Shown: positions 61,567 to 64,000 of the stretch, piece after piece
How the letters are laid out: each line of letters begins with the position of its first letter
Position numbering within the stretch: position 1 is the first letter of the stretch
Source: DATARH01 sp963778385
Lineage (GTDB): Bacteria > Pseudomonadota > Alphaproteobacteria > ATCC43930 > CGMCC-115725
DNA: 64,000 nucleotides
Direction: 5' to 3'
Assembly (NCBI GenBank): GCA_963778385.1
Contig: CAVZUA010000041.1
Coordinates: 434,001-498,000, forward strand
Position numbers and translations under genes: made by a program
The notes under the pieces: model-generated
What the model was told of the DNA's origin: nothing
Database searches by the model: none
What the model saw: only the letters and a program-made list of their open reading frames with translations

Positions 61567-62336
61567 AGACGACCAATCCCGTCGACGTCGCCCGCCTCGC
61601 GCTGCTCCTCGCCGAGCTGCGGCTGCCCGCGGTCAAGCTGGTCTGGCCTGATCTCGCCGCCCAGGCCGACAAGGAGGGGTGGCCGGCCGCACGCTTCCTT
61701 GCGCTCTTGGCCGAGCACGAGATGGCCGAGCGCAGCCGACGCCGCATCGAACGCCATCTCGCCGAAGCCAAGTTGCCGCCCGGCAAGACCATCGACACCT
61801 TCGACTTCGAAGCCGTCCCGGTGGTCAGCAAGGCCCAGGTCATGGCGCTCGCCGCCGGCGATGCCTGGTTGGGCAGGGGCGCCAATCTAATCCTGTTCGG
61901 CCCGCCCGGCGCCGGAAAGAGCCACTTGGCGGCAGCTCTCGGCTTGGCCCTCGTCGAAGCAGGCTGGCGCATCCTGTTCACCCGAACCACCGATCTCGTC
62001 CAGCGGCTCCAAATCGCCCGACGCGAACTCACCCTCGAACCCGCCATCGCCAAACTCGACAAGTACCACCTGCTGATCCTCGACGATCTGGCCTACCTCA
62101 CCAAGGATCAGGCCGAAACCAGCGTCTTGTTCGAACTCATCGGCGCCCGATACGAGCGGCGATCCCTGCTGGTCACCGCCAACCAGCCCTTCGGCCAATG
62201 GGGGAAGATCTTCCCAGACCAGGCAATGACCCTCGCCGTCGTCGATCGCCTCGTTCATCACGCCACGATCTTCGAGATGAACGTCGAGAGCTATCGCCGC
62301 CGAACCGCCCTCGAACGCAAGCGTGGACCAGGCTGA
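61563..62336 (+). CDS. istB: IS21 helper ATPase IstB
   Basis: The 257-residue DnaC-like AAA+ ATPase has Walker A LILFGPPGAGKSHLAAALG, Walker B LLILDDLAYLTKDQ, and the end DRLVHHATIFEMNVESYRR typical of IstB. The ATG overlaps the istA stop (ATGA). IstB chooses target DNA and activates IstA. Confidence 0.96.
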   Translation: MKTTNPVDVARLALLLAELRLPAVKLVWPDLAAQADKEGWPAARFLALLAEHEMAERSRRRIERHLAEAKLPPGKTIDTFDFEAVPVVSKAQVMALAAGDAWLGRGANLILFGPPGAGKSHLAAALGLALVEAGWRILFTRTTDLVQRLQIARRELTLEPAIAKLDKYHLLILDDLAYLTKDQAETSVLFELIGARYERRSLLVTANQPFGQWGKIFPDQAMTLAVVDRLVHHATIFEMNVESYRRRTALERKRGPG

Positions 62337-62506
62337 CGGCGGCCCGCACGACATTCAACACCGCCGCCCGATTGTCGCGCCGCGTCAATCAAAATGACGC
62401 GGGCCCTCTTGCGCGACAATAACGACGCGGCGATCATCACACCGCCGCGACGCCGGGCTTCTCATCCTGATTGTCGCTGCATTCCCATCCTGATTGTCGC
62501 GCTACA

Positions 62507-62686
62507 ATCATACCTCCGGTGATCCAACCAACATGAGGAACTGTCAAAGAAGCGGGGTGTCCGCGCTAGTCGGCGGCCGAAATGCTTGGATTCCGGGCTT
62601 TGACCCGATAATCGCGGCGACCGACCCTTGGCGGAACGAGAGAACGGGCGAAGCCACGTAAGACTTCGAACACCGCCCCCCAGGGG
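62507..62686. other. Gap between IS21 and the integrase gene
   Basis: No gene is visible. The stretch is the 3' flank of the integrase gene. Confidence 0.4.
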
Positions 62687-63979
62687 CTAACTACGCACCG
62701 GCAGCGTTACCACGTCCGCACCGACGACCTTGTTGCCTTTCATGGCATTGGCGATGCGATTGGCGGCGCGATCAGCGACAGCATGCACCGGATCGGCGGC
62801 CAGATGGGCATATCCTTCAGTGGTGCGAGCTTGCTTATGGCCGAGAACCTTCCCCACCATGTAGAGCGTCGCGCCGTCCGCGATGGCGAACGAGGCGAAG
62901 CTATGTCGCAGGTCGTGTAGCCGAAGGCCCGGTAGACTCGCCCGCTCCCGAACTTTCTCCCAAACCTTTTGCAAGCCTGTGTAATGGCTCAGACCGGCCC
63001 TCCCTTTCGGCTTCTCCTTGTCCTTGCGCGGACTACCTGGCAGCACCCACACGGCTCCGTCAGTCCTGTGCAGCCCAGCCAAAAGCCCGAGGGCTGCGGC
63101 GGCCAGCGGCACGACCTTTGCGCCCGTCTTGCTATCTGGGAGCCGCAAGCACTTCCGTTCGAAGTCTACATATTCCCACCGCGCAGAAAGGATCTCCTGC
63201 CTGCGACATCCCGTCAGTAGCAACAGCCGGATGGCAGTCGCAGCGTTACTGTTTAGTCCCTCAACCTCCATCGCGGCCAAAGTGTCGGCCAGCCGCGCAA
63301 TCTCCACTTCAGACAAGAACCGCTCTTTCTTTTCGCCGCGGAACAGCTTGACGCCCTTAGCTGGGTTCGCCTGAACAATGCCGCGTCCTACTCCGAATTG
63401 AAGCATCGCGCCCAGCACGGCGAGGGAACGGGCTGCGGTGCCTCTACCGCCCCGCACGATGGCCCGGCCCTGTGTTTTGGTTTTCACGTCAGCCACCGTT
63501 TTGCCGACCGCTACGTCGGACTGGAAGCGCGCAATATCAGCTTGAGTAAGCAACTTCGCGACCTTGCGCCCCAACAGCGGGCGGATATGGCGATCGATAT
63601 TGGAGTTGTCGGCTGCCCAGCTCGACGCCTTCTTGTTTGGTTTCTCGGCCGGGCCTTCCGCGAGATAGAGGTCGGCCAGTTCTGCAACCGTCATCGCTTC
63701 CCGACCGGCGGCTTTGGTTTGCATCGGGTCGTGACCGGTCCGGATATCGCGTAATGTGTCTGCTGCGAGCTGTCGCGCTTCCTCGACCGTATAGGGACTG
63801 CCGACTTTTGAAATTGTGTAGCGGCGCGTTTTGGTCCCAACCCGGTATTTCAAGACGAAGGACTTGGCCCCCGTGGGTTTCACGCGGATGCCAAACCCCT
63901 TCACATCGGCATCCCACAGGAACATTTCGACGCGGCTTGCAGTTGCAGCGTCAACGAGGCGCTTTGTCAGTCTGGGCAT
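62687..63979 (-). CDS. P4-type tyrosine integrase
   Basis: The 430-residue integrase has the N-terminal DUF4102 domain (MPRLTKRLVDAATASRVEMF, WDADVKGFGIRVKPTGAKSF), a SAM-like core-binding domain and the catalytic domain: Arg in LLLTGCRRQEILSARW, His-x-x-Arg in LRLHDLRHSFASF, and VLGHKQARTTEGYAHL with the His and the catalytic Tyr. It transcribes into the element, as in P4-like satellites, so the attachment site is expected beyond the right window edge. No tRNA gene is visible here. Confidence 0.95.
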   Translation of the reverse strand: MPRLTKRLVDAATASRVEMFLWDADVKGFGIRVKPTGAKSFVLKYRVGTKTRRYTISKVGSPYTVEEARQLAADTLRDIRTGHDPMQTKAAGREAMTVAELADLYLAEGPAEKPNKKASSWAADNSNIDRHIRPLLGRKVAKLLTQADIARFQSDVAVGKTVADVKTKTQGRAIVRGGRGTAARSLAVLGAMLQFGVGRGIVQANPAKGVKLFRGEKKERFLSEVEIARLADTLAAMEVEGLNSNAATAIRLLLLTGCRRQEILSARWEYVDFERKCLRLPDSKTGAKVVPLAAAALGLLAGLHRTDGAVWVLPGSPRKDKEKPKGRAGLSHYTGLQKVWEKVRERASLPGLRLHDLRHSFASFAIADGATLYMVGKVLGHKQARTTEGYAHLAADPVHAVADRAANRIANAMKGNKVVGADVVTLPVRS

Positions 63980-64000
63980 TTTCGTGTTAGGGAACCGCTA

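Larger units (their letters stand above)
59877..62506 (+). mobile_element. IS21-family insertion sequence
   Basis: The element carries istA and istB. Both ends have a related sequence: CCAGGATGAGAAAGTGTCG on the left, and on the right inverted copies of CGACAATCAGGATGAGAA and of CGACAATCAGGATGGGAA. The outermost TG and CA fit IS21 ends, but the exact boundaries and target duplication were not confirmed. The 170 bases after istB up to 62506 contain the repeated end motifs and no gene. Confidence 0.8.

Noticed and set aside
62400..64000. Search for a tRNA or direct repeat as integrase attachment site
   Set aside because: No cloverleaf or matching repeat was seen; the site is expected beyond the right edge because the integrase reads into the window.

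Overview
This is a GC-rich bacterial chromosome window, most likely from an alphaproteobacterium (Hyphomicrobiales or Rhodospirillales type). The evidence is an IHF alpha gene, a MucR/Ros-type zinc-finger regulator behind an XRE regulator, a double cold-shock-domain protein, a Flp-type pilin gene and TGTGA-N6-TCACA operator-like sites. No rRNA, tRNA, CRISPR array or replication gene was recognised. Much of the window is accessory DNA: IS66, ISL3, IS630, IS91, IS21, IS1182-like, IS3, IS110 and serine-recombinase material is present, some of it nested, and several genes are truncated or frameshifted.

Layout. 0-6.3 kb: the C-terminal part of a CPA1 antiporter, a small orfA-orfB repeat unit with a parS-like palindrome, a secreted heme-binding-type protein, ihfA and a broken GAF-domain gene. 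6.3-11.8 kb: a second, inverted orfA-orfB unit split by an IS66 element with an 8-bp target duplication; that IS66 is itself split in tnpB by a serine-recombinase element. 11.8-14.2 kb: the 3' part of a DUF417 (RclC/YkgB-like) gene, an RclA-like flavin disulfide oxidoreductase and an HPP membrane protein. 14.7-24.3 kb: catabolic and transport genes, namely HpcH/HpaI aldolase, nadC, and a minus-strand operon of acetamidase/formamidase, 2OG-Fe(II) oxygenase, a fused LivM-LivG-LivF transporter, LivH and a frameshifted LivK, probably for uptake and breakdown of an amide-like compound. 24.7-26.2 kb: IS remnants and the 5' part of the same DUF417 gene. The two halves share a 74-bp inverted repeat, so a single inversion would rejoin them.

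26.2-35.1 kb: a TPR protein coupled to a two-helix membrane protein, a large RTX protein, small ORFs next to TTCCCTG/CAGGGAA repeats, and an unknown two-gene operon (34614-35066 then 33970-34617). 35.5-40.1 kb: an orphan Flp pilin, an IS630, tiny membrane or lipoprotein ORFs, a 38-bp palindrome, the cold-shock protein and the XRE-MucR pair. 40.2-43.1 kb: a pile of transposon fragments with an ISL3 inserted in an IS21 end. 43.2-49.1 kb: a compact RecD2-SNF2-SWIM operon. 49.6-51.7 kb: an IS91-type transposase with its tyrosine recombinase. 52.0-55.7 kb: a TPR-radical SAM/SPASM gene with an A7 frameshift, a MITE-like element, a cyclase fragment and a frameshifted unknown gene.

56.0-64 kb resembles a phage-satellite or P4-like integrative element: tyrosine integrase, an unknown protein, AlpA-like protein, prim-pol remnant, frameshifted VapE-type helicase, then orfA-orfB and three parS-like palindromes; an IS21 has inserted into it. 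The repeat units at 1.3 kb and 6.3-11.8 kb look like remnants of related elements. The most interesting signals are this recurrent orfA-orfB-palindrome unit, the reversible-looking DUF417 split, CRP-like sites paired with tiny ORFs, and the RecD2-SNF2-SWIM operon between mobile elements.
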